From JARRQJ01 sp963761035 (GTDB lineage Bacteria > Pseudomonadota > Gammaproteobacteria > DRLM01): 64,000 nt of DNA. The notes beneath the pieces are model-generated. The model was not told the origin of the DNA, made no database searches, and worked only from the letters and a program-made list of their open reading frames with translations. The stretch is taken from assembly GCA_963761035.1 (NCBI GenBank), contig CAVXFH010000002.1, forward strand, positions 2,728,001 through 2,792,000, in the 5' to 3' direction. The position numbers and the translations under genes are program-made. Positions 51,895 to 59,831 of this stretch are shown here, piece by piece (position 1 is the first letter of the stretch; every line of letters starts with the position of its first letter).

Positions 51895-52977
51895 ATGTCG
51901 CGCATATATAACTTCAGTGCCGGACCGGCGATGCTGCCGGAAGAGGTGTTAAACCAAGCCCGTGAAGAGATGCTGGACTGGCGGGATTCCGGCATGTCGG
52001 TAACGGAGATGAGCCACCGCGGCAAGGAATTCATGGGCATCGCCGCCCAGGCCGAAGCGGATCTGCGCGAACTACTTGCCGTGCCGGCCAAATACAAAGT
52101 GCTGTTCCTGCAGGGCGGCGCCAGTAGCCAGTTCGCCATGGTGCCGCTCAATCTGCTGCGCGGCAAATCCGGCGCCGATTACATCAACACCGGCATGTGG
52201 TCCAAAAAGGCCATCGACGAGGCCAGGCGCTTTTGCACCGTGAACGTGGCGGCCAGCAGCGAGGCCAGCAAGTTCACCACCATTCCGGCGCAAGCGGAGT
52301 GGAAACTCAAGGCCGATGCCGCCTATGTCCATTACACGCCCAACGAGACCATTGGCGGCGTGGAGTTTCATTGGGTGCCCGATACGGGCGGCGTACCGCT
52401 GGTGGCCGACATGTCGTCGACATTGCTGTCGCGGCCCATCGATGTCGGCAAATTCGCCGTGATCTATGCCGGCGCGCAGAAGAATATCGGCCCCGCCGGC
52501 TTGGCGGTGGTCATCGTGCGCGAGGATTTGATCGGCCAGGCCCGGGACGGCACGCCCGCCATGTTCGATTACAAGATCCACGCCGACAACGGCTCTATGT
52601 ACAACACCCCGCCCACCTATGCCTGGTATCTGGCGGGTTTGGTATTTCAGTTGTTAAAGCGCCGAGGCGGTTTAAAGGCCATGGCGGAGATCAATAAACG
52701 CAAGGCGGAAAAGTTATATGCCGCCATCGACGATTCCGCCTTCTACCGCAACCCGGTGGAGAAGACCAGCCGTTCCTGGATGAACATACCTTTCACCCTC
52801 GCCGATGAAAAATTGGAGAAGGCATTTCTTGCCGAGGCCGCCAAGGCCGGCCTTAAAACCCTGGAAGGTCACCGCTCGGTGGGCGGTATGCGCGCCAGCA
52901 TATACAACGCCATGCCCGAGGCAGGCGTTGATGCGCTGGTGGGCTTTATGCAGGACTTTGCAAGAAGGAACGGTTAA
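51895..52977 (+). CDS. serC: Phosphoserine aminotransferase
   Basis: A 360-residue PLP enzyme that transaminates 3-phosphohydroxypyruvate to phosphoserine and also serves vitamin B6 synthesis. It begins with RIYNFSAGPAMLPEEVL, PLP-binding K196 lies in GAQKNIGPAG, and the C-terminus has the EGHRSVGGMRASIYNAMP signature. AAAGGG precedes the ATG at 51895, which I use rather than the earlier in-frame ATG at 51877. serA, the enzyme of the preceding step, follows after 73 nt. Confidence 0.97.
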   Translation: MSRIYNFSAGPAMLPEEVLNQAREEMLDWRDSGMSVTEMSHRGKEFMGIAAQAEADLRELLAVPAKYKVLFLQGGASSQFAMVPLNLLRGKSGADYINTGMWSKKAIDEARRFCTVNVAASSEASKFTTIPAQAEWKLKADAAYVHYTPNETIGGVEFHWVPDTGGVPLVADMSSTLLSRPIDVGKFAVIYAGAQKNIGPAGLAVVIVREDLIGQARDGTPAMFDYKIHADNGSMYNTPPTYAWYLAGLVFQLLKRRGGLKAMAEINKRKAEKLYAAIDDSAFYRNPVEKTSRSWMNIPFTLADEKLEKAFLAEAAKAGLKTLEGHRSVGGMRASIYNAMPEAGVDALVGFMQDFARRNG

Positions 52978-52993
52978 GGAACAGCCGTTTCCT
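52965..52993. terminator. Weak stem-loop at the end of serC
   Basis: AAGGAACGG at 52965-52973 pairs with the reverse complement at 52984-52993 with one bulged A, spanning the serC stop codon. It ends in CCTTTATG rather than a U-tract, so it is at best a weak or Rho-assisted terminator or a processing site before serA. Confidence 0.3.
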
Positions 52994-53050
52994 TTATGCT
53001 CTTAAGCTTTCGGCAAACGTCTTAAGGCCGGCGGCTTCAACGAGGTAACT

Positions 53051-54214
53051 ATGTTCAAGATACTCACTCTCAACAATATCAGTGTAAAAGGTCTGGATCG
53101 CCTGCCGCGGGAACGTTATGAGATCGCCTCGGAGATCCGGCATCCGGATGCGATCCTGCTGCGTTCCTTCAAGATGCACGGCATGGAGATCCCCGCCAGC
53201 TTGAAGGCGGTGGGTCGCGCCGGCGCCGGCGTCAACAACATCCCGGTGGCGGAGATGAGCAAGCGCGGTATTCCGGTATTCAACGCCCCCGGCGCCAATG
53301 CCAACGCCGTGACAGAATTGGTGGTGGCGGGAATGCTGCTGGCGGCGCGCAATATCTGCCAAGCCTGGGATTACGCGCGCCGGCTGGAGGGCGACGATGC
53401 CGCTCTCAGTAAACAGGTCGAGGCGGGCAAGAAAGATTTCGTGGGTTTCGAATTGCCGGGGCGGACCCTGGGCGTGATCGGTCTCGGCGCCATCGGCGTG
53501 CTGGTCGCCAACACGGCCGTCAAGTTGGGCATGCGGGTGATGGGTTATGACCCGCAGATCACGGTGCAGAGCGCCTGGCGGTTATCCTCCAAGGTGCAGC
53601 AGGCGCGCAGTCTCGATGATTTGTTGGCGCAGTCCGAGATGGTGAGTTTCCACGTGCCGCTGGTGGACGCGACGCGGCACATGATCAATCGCGACCGCTT
53701 GGGTTTTATGAAGAAGGGCGTAACCATCCTGAATTTTGCCCGCGAAGGGATCGTGGACGATCAGGCGGTGGTGGAAGGGATCAAGAGCGGCAAGATTCAC
53801 GCCTACGTATGCGACTTCCCAAGCAATCTACTGAAGAACCAGCCGCGGGTGATTACCCTGCCGCATCTGGGCGCCTCCACCAACGAAGCGGAGGAAAATT
53901 GCGCGGTGATGGTGGCGGATCAGGTGCGGGATTTCCTCGATGACGGCAATATCGCCAATTCGGTGAATTTTCCCGAGGTGATGATGCCGCGTACCGAAGG
54001 GCATCGCGTCGCCATCGCCAACGCCAACGTCCCCAATATGGTCGGACAGATTTCCACCGCCATGGCGGATGCCAAATTGAACATTATCGACATGCTCAAC
54101 AAATCCCGCGGCGATTTGGCGTATACGCTGATCGATGTCAATCAATCGGTGCCGGAAAAGGCGCTGGACAAGATTCGCGGCATCGACGGCGTGCTCGCGC
54201 TGAGGGTATTGTAA
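53051..54214 (+). CDS. serA: D-3-phosphoglycerate dehydrogenase
   Basis: A 387-residue NAD-dependent enzyme starting serine synthesis from 3-phosphoglycerate. The Rossmann motif GLGAIG lies at 144-149, the catalytic Arg/Glu/His segment includes LPHLGASTNEAEENC near 275, and a C-terminal ACT domain (about 315-387) with NVPNMVGQISTAMADAKLNI probably senses serine. It is the short (about 390 residue) bacterial form, distinct from E. coli SerA. GAGGT lies just before the ATG. Its place between serC and pheA is unlike Pseudomonas, where serA is elsewhere. Confidence 0.95.
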   Translation: MFKILTLNNISVKGLDRLPRERYEIASEIRHPDAILLRSFKMHGMEIPASLKAVGRAGAGVNNIPVAEMSKRGIPVFNAPGANANAVTELVVAGMLLAARNICQAWDYARRLEGDDAALSKQVEAGKKDFVGFELPGRTLGVIGLGAIGVLVANTAVKLGMRVMGYDPQITVQSAWRLSSKVQQARSLDDLLAQSEMVSFHVPLVDATRHMINRDRLGFMKKGVTILNFAREGIVDDQAVVEGIKSGKIHAYVCDFPSNLLKNQPRVITLPHLGASTNEAEENCAVMVADQVRDFLDDGNIANSVNFPEVMMPRTEGHRVAIANANVPNMVGQISTAMADAKLNIIDMLNKSRGDLAYTLIDVNQSVPEKALDKIRGIDGVLALRVL

Positions 54215-54250
54215 TGAGGTTTCAGGCCGCGGTTTTTCAAGTTTGACAAG

Positions 54251-55330
54251 ATGAACGAAGATAAGCTACAGGCGGTTCGTGATCGTATCGATGGCCTTGA
54301 TCAACAGATCCAGGCCTTGATCAACGAACGGGCCAAGTGCGCCCAGGAAGTCGCCGCCTTGAAGAACGGCGTCGATACCGCGACGTTTTACCGTCCCGAA
54401 CGTGAAGCGGCAATCTTGCGCAAGATACTGGCGCGCAATCAGGGACCCTTGAGCGGGGAAGAGATGGCGCGCTTGTTTCGCGAGATCATGTCCGCCTGCC
54501 TCGCCTTGGAGCAACCGCTGCGCATCGCCTATCTCGGGCCGGAGGGCACTTTTACCCAGGCCGCCGCTCTCAAGCATTTCGGCCATTCGGTACATACAAC
54601 TTCCCTGCTCGATATCGGCGAGGTGTTCCGCGATGTGGAGGCGGGCGCCTGTCATTACGGCGTGGTGCCGGTGGAGAATTCCACGGAAGGGGTGATCACC
54701 CATACGCTCGACATGTTCCTCAATTCGCCGCTAAAGATCACCGGCGAAGTTCAGTTGCGCGTTCATCACAATCTATTGAGCACGACGGATGCCATCGACG
54801 CCGTAAAGCGGATCTATTCCCATCAGCAATCCCTGGCGCAGTGCCGGGGCTGGTTGGACGAGAATCTGGCCGCCGTGGAGCGCATCGCCGTCAGCAGCAA
54901 TGCCGAGGCGGCGCGGTTGGCGGCGCAGGATGAACAGGCCGCGGCCATTGCCAGCCGCGATGCGGCGGATATCTACGGTCTGCTGGTGGTCGAGGCCAAC
55001 ATTGAGGACGAGCCGGACAATACCACCCGCTTTTTGGTGGTCGGCCGCGAAGCGGTGCCGCCCAGCGGTAAGGACAAGACCTCCTTATTGTTGTCGGCCG
55101 CCAACAAGCCTGGGGCCTTGCATCGATTATTGGCGCCGTTCGCACGGCATGGCATCTCCATGACCCGCATCGAGTCGCGCCCCTCACGGCGCGGTGTGTG
55201 GGAATATGTGTTCTTCGTGGACATCGAGGGACACGCCGCGGATAACAAAGTGGCGCAGGCACTGGAAGCGCTGGGCGACGAGGCGGCCATGCTCAAGGTA
55301 TTGGGTTCTTACCCCAAGGCGATTTTGTAA
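54251..55330 (+). CDS. pheA: Bifunctional chorismate mutase / prephenate dehydratase (P-protein)
   Basis: A 359-residue fused enzyme making phenylpyruvate from chorismate. The chorismate mutase (AroQ) helices cover about 1-88, the dehydratase domain about 93-270 (starting RIAYLGPEGTFTQAA, with the DNTTRFLVV catalytic segment) and the ACT domain about 280-359 with GALHRLLAPFARHGISMTRIESRP, which binds Phe for feedback. The full set is intact. It is the classical gammaproteobacterial form and is followed by the aroF-type DAHP synthase. Confidence 0.96.
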   Translation: MNEDKLQAVRDRIDGLDQQIQALINERAKCAQEVAALKNGVDTATFYRPEREAAILRKILARNQGPLSGEEMARLFREIMSACLALEQPLRIAYLGPEGTFTQAAALKHFGHSVHTTSLLDIGEVFRDVEAGACHYGVVPVENSTEGVITHTLDMFLNSPLKITGEVQLRVHHNLLSTTDAIDAVKRIYSHQQSLAQCRGWLDENLAAVERIAVSSNAEAARLAAQDEQAAAIASRDAADIYGLLVVEANIEDEPDNTTRFLVVGREAVPPSGKDKTSLLLSAANKPGALHRLLAPFARHGISMTRIESRPSRRGVWEYVFFVDIEGHAADNKVAQALEALGDEAAMLKVLGSYPKAIL

Positions 55331-55331
55331 C

Positions 55332-55451
55332 AGAAGAGGAAAGAGAAAAGAGGAAAGTGATTGGGCCGACCGTGGCCCGCTAAAATTGTTTATACGTGCG
55401 CCGCAGATGCATTCTTTCTCTTTACACTTTTCTCTTTGCGCTTTTATCTGA
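55332..55451 (+). other. Purine/pyrimidine inverted repeat, possible attenuator
   Basis: A purine tract (55332-55360) can pair imperfectly with a pyrimidine tract (55412-55445) around an inner perfect hairpin GGGCC/GGCCC (55363-55378). The 3' arm is followed by ATCTGATTTTT. Within that arm an ATG at 55407 opens a 14-codon frame with three Phe codons ending at TGA 55449-55451, but no ribosome-binding site precedes it. It lies between pheA and the DAHP synthase gene. Confidence 0.35.
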
Positions 55452-55466
55452 TTTTTAGAGGTAACA

Positions 55467-56486
55467 ATGATCATCATCATGAAGGCGGGTTCCACCGACC
55501 GGCAGATCGCCGGGGTGGAGGAAAAACTCAAGGGTATGGGCATGGGCGCCCATGTGTCCCGAGGTATTGAACGCACCGTAATCGGCGCCATCGGCGACGA
55601 ATTGAAGATCGACGTGGAAGCCCTGGAGATATTGCCGGGCGTCGAAAATGTCGTGCGGGTGATGAAGCCCTACAAGATCGTATCCCGCCTATCTCACCCC
55701 GCGGACAGCGTTATCGACATCAAGGGCGTCAAATTGGGCGGTAAGCAGATTCAGATCGTTGCCGGTCCCTGCTCGGTGGAGACGCAACCGCAAATGGATG
55801 CGGCGGCGGCGGCGGTGGCCGCGGCGGGTTGCCGTTTGATGCGCGGCGGCGCCTTCAAACCCCGCACCAGTCCTTATAGTTTTCAGGGTGTCGGAGTGCA
55901 GGGTCTGGAGATGTTCCGCAACGCCGCGGACAAGCACCATTTGCCCATCGTCACCGAACTGATGGACGTCCGCATGCTGGATACCTTTCTGAAGTACGAT
56001 GTGGATGTGATACAGATCGGCACGCGCAACATGCAGAATTTCGATCTGCTCAAGGAAGTGGGGCGCGTGCACAAACCGGTGATCCTGAAGCGCGGTATGT
56101 CGGCCACCATCTCCGAATGGTTGATGGCGGCGGAATACATCGCGGCCGGAGGCAATCACAACATCATCTTTTGCGAGCGCGGCGTGCGCAGTTTCGAGAC
56201 CTATTATCGAAATATGCTGGACGTCACCGCCATTCCGGTGCTGAAACGCGAAACCCACCTCCCGGTCATCGTGGACCCGAGCCATGCCGGCGGCAAAGCG
56301 TGGATGGTGCCGTCGCTGGCGCGGGCGGCAATCGCGGCGGGGGCCGACGGCCTGCTCATCGAAGTTCACCCCTGTCCTCCCGAGGCCTGGTGCGATGCCG
56401 ATCAGGCGCTCAATCCCCAAGAGATCACGACGCTGATGGGCGAGATGCGGGATATCGCCAAAGCGATAGGGCGGGAAATCGCCTAA
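55467..56486 (+). CDS. aroF: 3-deoxy-7-phosphoheptulonate (DAHP) synthase, class I-beta
   Basis: A 339-residue enzyme that condenses PEP and erythrose 4-phosphate, the first step of the shikimate pathway. An N-terminal ferredoxin-like regulatory domain (about 1-80) precedes the barrel with GPCSVE (C102), KPRTSPYSFQG, IGTRNMQNFDLL, VILKRGM and DPSHAGG. All active-site motifs are normal, in contrast to the paralogue at 33517. In this family the extra N-terminal domain mediates feedback by Tyr or Phe. It sits between pheA and tyrA, an apt position. A GAGG lies before the ATG. Confidence 0.95.
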   Translation: MIIIMKAGSTDRQIAGVEEKLKGMGMGAHVSRGIERTVIGAIGDELKIDVEALEILPGVENVVRVMKPYKIVSRLSHPADSVIDIKGVKLGGKQIQIVAGPCSVETQPQMDAAAAAVAAAGCRLMRGGAFKPRTSPYSFQGVGVQGLEMFRNAADKHHLPIVTELMDVRMLDTFLKYDVDVIQIGTRNMQNFDLLKEVGRVHKPVILKRGMSATISEWLMAAEYIAAGGNHNIIFCERGVRSFETYYRNMLDVTAIPVLKRETHLPVIVDPSHAGGKAWMVPSLARAAIAAGADGLLIEVHPCPPEAWCDADQALNPQEITTLMGEMRDIAKAIGREIA

Positions 56487-56569
56487 TGAAGGTGACGTGG
56501 TTTTGATTTGAACAGTTGGGCTGAGTGGTGTGCGGTCAAACCTGAAATGACGAATGAAAAAATGAAATC

Positions 56570-57433
56570 ATGATCAACCGTCTCTGTATCGTCGGCGTAG
56601 GGCTCATCGGCGGTTCGCTGGCGCGGGCGGCGAAGCGGGCCGGTTATTGCGCGGAGGTGGTGGGCGCCGGCCGCGACGCCGCACAACTGCAGCACGCGGT
56701 GCAACTTGGCGTCATCGATCGCTACGATCGGGACCCGGCGCGCGCGGTGGCGGACGCCGATGTCATCGTCCTCGCCGTGCCGTTGGGCGCCATGGAAAGT
56801 GTGTTGCGCGGCATTGCCCCGCACATTAAACAGGGTGCGGTTATAACCGACGTCGGCAGCGCGAAGGGCAGCGTGGTGGCGGCGGCGCAAGCCGTTTTCG
56901 GCTCCGTGCCAGCCCATTTCGTTCCCGGACATCCCATCGCCGGCACGGAAAAGAGCGGCGTGGACGCCTCCCGGGCGGATTTGTTTCAAGGACGGCGCGT
57001 GATTCTCACGCCTTTAACGCGTACCGACGCGGCCGCCGTCGATACCGTGCGGAACCTGTGGCGGCAGACCGGCGCGGAGGTGGTAGAGATGAGCGTCGAG
57101 CATCACGACGAAGTGCTGGGGGCCACCAGCCATCTACCCCATATACTGGCCTTTACCTTGGTCGATACATTGGCGCGCTTGCATGAACATGCCGAGATAT
57201 TCCGCTTCGCCGCCGGCGGATTCCGCGATTTCACCCGTATCGCCTCCAGCGATCCGGTGATGTGGCGGGATATTTGTCTTGCCAACCGCGACGCCATCGT
57301 GACCATGATCGATCGTTTTCAAGGCGATCTCATGGTATTGCGGGCGGCCATCCTGGCGGGCGACGATCGGCATATCGAGGCAATTTTTACCCGGGCCAAG
57401 TCGGCACGGGATAAGTATTGCGAATCGACCTAG
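56570..57433 (+). CDS. tyrA: Prephenate dehydrogenase (TyrA)
   Basis: A 287-residue NAD(P)-dependent enzyme that oxidises prephenate (or arogenate) to 4-hydroxyphenylpyruvate or tyrosine. The nucleotide-binding motif CIVGVGLIGGSLARA is at the N-terminus (G9 to S16), and the substrate segments HPIAGTEKSGVDAS (about residue 125) and HLPHILAFTLVDTLA follow. No fused chorismate mutase or ACT domain is present. In Pseudomonas this protein is fused to aroA; here aroA is separate after 150 nt containing a palindromic element. Confidence 0.95.
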   Translation: MINRLCIVGVGLIGGSLARAAKRAGYCAEVVGAGRDAAQLQHAVQLGVIDRYDRDPARAVADADVIVLAVPLGAMESVLRGIAPHIKQGAVITDVGSAKGSVVAAAQAVFGSVPAHFVPGHPIAGTEKSGVDASRADLFQGRRVILTPLTRTDAAAVDTVRNLWRQTGAEVVEMSVEHHDEVLGATSHLPHILAFTLVDTLARLHEHAEIFRFAAGGFRDFTRIASSDPVMWRDICLANRDAIVTMIDRFQGDLMVLRAAILAGDDRHIEAIFTRAKSARDKYCEST

Positions 57434-57467
57434 AATTGCCGTCGGATTAGAAAGTAAAGGTACGCGG

Positions 57468-57573
57468 CTCAACCACCGCCCATGTGGGGCTTCCCTTCCT
57501 TAGTGAGGAGGGGTGAATAATTTCACCTCCTTCTCGAGGAAGTGATGACCGCGTAGCGGATGGGGTGGTTGTG
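57468..57573. repeat. MITE/REP-like imperfect palindrome
   Basis: About 106 nt between tyrA and aroA fold back on themselves. The outer arms CAACCACCGCCCAT... and ...ATGGGGTGGTTGTG are complementary, the inner arms GAGGAGGGGTGAA and TTCACCTCCTTCTC close on a TAAT loop, and a GCGTAGC segment forms a side bulge. It encodes nothing and has the look of a small, transposase-dependent palindromic repeat. Multiple copies elsewhere in the genome are expected but not visible here. Confidence 0.55.
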
Positions 57574-57583
57574 ACTTCGCGCA

Positions 57584-58930
57584 ATGGACAGTGGTATGGG
57601 TAAAGCACAAAACGAAATTTACAAAGCATCACCAGGCGGCCGTTTAAGCGGTCGTTTGCGGGTGCCCGGCGATAAATCCATTTCACATCGCGCCATAATG
57701 TTGGGCGCCCTTGCGGAAGGGGTTACGCGGGCCAGCGGTTTTTTGGAAGGCGAGGATTGTCTGGCGACCCTGCACGCATTTCGCGCCATGGGCGTACGCA
57801 TCGAGGGTCCGGAGCACGGCCAGGTGACGATACATGGTGTCGGTTTGCATGGCCTGAGGGCGCCGGGCGCGCCGCTCTATCTGGGAAACTCCGGTACCTC
57901 GATGCGCTTGCTGGCGGGATTGATGTCTGGGCAGAGTTTTAATGTTGAGATGAACGGTGACGCCTCGCTCACCAGACGTCCCATGAAACGGGTGACGGCG
58001 CCGCTCGCCCGGATGGGCGCGCAGATCGAGGCCAGCACCGCCGGCACGCCGCCCCTCAAGATCACCGGCAGTCAAGGCCTGCATGGGATTGACTATGCCA
58101 TGCCGGTCGCCAGCGCCCAGGTAAAATCAGCCCTGTTGCTGGCGGGTTTGTATGCCCAAGGCCGGACCTGTGTCTCCGAGCCGGCGCCGACCCGCGATCA
58201 TACCGAACGGATGCTGGCCGGTTTCGGTTATCGAGTGGAACGCAAGGGCCATACCGTCTGTTTACAGGGCGGCGGTCGTTTGCGGGCCGCCACCATCGAC
58301 GTGCCGGCGGATATCTCCTCGGCGGCCTTCTTCATGGCGGGCGCGGCCATCGCCCCCGGCTCCGATCTGATGCTGGAGCATGTAGGTGTGAATCCGACCC
58401 GCACCGGGGTGATCAATATCCTGCGCGAGATGGGCGCCGGTATCGAATTGCTCAATCCGCGCGAGGTGGGCGGCGAGCCGGTGGCGGACATTCGAGTGCG
58501 ATCGGCGCCATTACGCGGCATCCGAATTCCTCAAGACCAGGTACCGCTGGCCATCGATGAGTTTCCAGCCCTGTTTATCGCCGCTGCCTGCGCCGAAGGA
58601 GAGACTATACTAAGGGGAGCCGAAGAACTCAGAGTCAAGGAAAGCGACCGTATCCAGGTGATGGCCGACGGTTTGACCAGGTTGGGCATCGACGCCAAGC
58701 CGACGCTTGACGGCATCGTCATCCACGGAGGGCGTCTCGGCGGTGGACGGATCGACAGTCACGGCGACCATCGCATCGCCATGGCTTTCGCGCTAGCGGC
58801 CTTACGCGCCGACAGCGAGATCATAATTGAGGACTGTGCCAATGTGCGCACATCCTTTCCGAACTTTTTGGCGCTGGCGCAGGGTGCGGGATTGAGTGTT
58901 ATTCAGGAAGGAGCGGTTGTCTATCGATAA
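57584..58930 (+). CDS. aroA: 3-phosphoshikimate 1-carboxyvinyltransferase (EPSP synthase)
   Basis: A 448-residue enzyme joining PEP and shikimate 3-phosphate. The two-domain fold shows the substrate lysine K31 in PGDKSISHRA, GNSGTSMRL and the later KESDR segment (EELRVKESDRI) with DHRIAMAFA near residue 400. The DKSISHRAIML and GNSGTS segments suggest the class II-like group common in many bacteria, though this is tentative. Starts at 57584 and 57596 (both ATG) lack a ribosome-binding site; the first is used. cmk follows after 59 nt. Confidence 0.95.
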   Translation: MDSGMGKAQNEIYKASPGGRLSGRLRVPGDKSISHRAIMLGALAEGVTRASGFLEGEDCLATLHAFRAMGVRIEGPEHGQVTIHGVGLHGLRAPGAPLYLGNSGTSMRLLAGLMSGQSFNVEMNGDASLTRRPMKRVTAPLARMGAQIEASTAGTPPLKITGSQGLHGIDYAMPVASAQVKSALLLAGLYAQGRTCVSEPAPTRDHTERMLAGFGYRVERKGHTVCLQGGGRLRAATIDVPADISSAAFFMAGAAIAPGSDLMLEHVGVNPTRTGVINILREMGAGIELLNPREVGGEPVADIRVRSAPLRGIRIPQDQVPLAIDEFPALFIAAACAEGETILRGAEELRVKESDRIQVMADGLTRLGIDAKPTLDGIVIHGGRLGGGRIDSHGDHRIAMAFALAALRADSEIIIEDCANVRTSFPNFLALAQGAGLSVIQEGAVVYR

Positions 58931-58989
58931 TAACAATCAATATAAATCAATTGGATAAATGTATTTTCGATAATCAGGATAAAGCAGCG

Positions 58990-59688
58990 ATGGAACGTGG
59001 AACCCACATAGGCAACGCACCGGTCATTGCCATCGATGGCCCCAGCGGGTCGGGCAAAGGCACCATCAGCCGTCTGACGGCGGCGAAATTAGGTTGGCAT
59101 TTTCTCGATAGCGGCGCCTTGTATCGCTTGGTGGCGTTGGCGGCGAAGGAGCATACCGTGCCGCTGGATGACGAAGTCAGCTTGGAGACCTTGGCCGCAC
59201 ATCTGGATGTGCAGTTTTTGGCGGATAAAGACGGGATTGAAAGCCGCATGATCCTGGAGGGCGACGACGTAACCGACGCTATCCGCACCGAAGAAATCGG
59301 TAAAGCGGCATCGGTTGTGGCAGCCCTGCCGGCGGTGCGCAAGGCCTTATTGCAAAGGCAGCGGGCCTTTCGCGAGTTCCCCGGGCTGGTAGCCGACGGG
59401 CGGGACATGGGTACCGTGGTTTTTCCCGATGCGGGAGTTAAAGTGTTTCTTACCGCCAGCCGCGAGGAAAGAGCGCGCAGGCGCCATAAGCAGTTGAACG
59501 AAAAAGGGGTAAATGTTACCCTACAGCACATTTTGGATGAGCTTACCGAACGGGATGCTCGCGATAGCGGGCGGATTGTTTCTCCTTTGCGGGCCGCGGC
59601 GGATGCAGCCATCATCGATACCACGCGCTTAACTATCGAGGAAGTGGTGATGAATGTGCTGACCGCGTGGCGGAATATGTATCGGTAA
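58990..59688 (+). CDS. cmk: Cytidylate kinase
   Basis: A 232-residue nucleoside monophosphate kinase phosphorylating CMP and dCMP. The P-loop GPSGSGKGT is at 17-25, followed by DSGALYR and the catalytic DGRDMGTVVFPDA segment (about 135-145). I use the ATG at 58990; the frame extends to a TTG at 58951 without conservation. It lies upstream of rpsA, as in nearly all gammaproteobacteria. It is slightly longer at the N-terminus than the E. coli enzyme. Confidence 0.96.
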   Translation: MERGTHIGNAPVIAIDGPSGSGKGTISRLTAAKLGWHFLDSGALYRLVALAAKEHTVPLDDEVSLETLAAHLDVQFLADKDGIESRMILEGDDVTDAIRTEEIGKAASVVAALPAVRKALLQRQRAFREFPGLVADGRDMGTVVFPDAGVKVFLTASREERARRRHKQLNEKGVNVTLQHILDELTERDARDSGRIVSPLRAAADAAIIDTTRLTIEEVVMNVLTAWRNMYR

Positions 59689-59831
59689 CGTGTTAATCTG
59701 AAAAGCTATAAAGGTATTATTAATCGGGGTTCGCGGCGGCGTGCGCTGTCGACGGACAAGGTGTATCACACCGCGGCATGCCGCGGTATAACGGGTTTGG
59801 CGCAATGCGCCGGGCCAAGGGCTAGTTATCA
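59689..59831 (+). promoter_or_regulatory. Structured leader of rpsA
   Basis: Two perfect hairpins lie before the start: ACCGCGG/CCGCGGT (59770-59787, loop CATG) and GGCGC/GCGCC (59799-59811, loop AAT), then AAGGG at 59817-59821. In E. coli the rpsA leader folds into hairpins that S1 protein binds for autogenous repression, so a similar role is likely. Confidence 0.5.
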
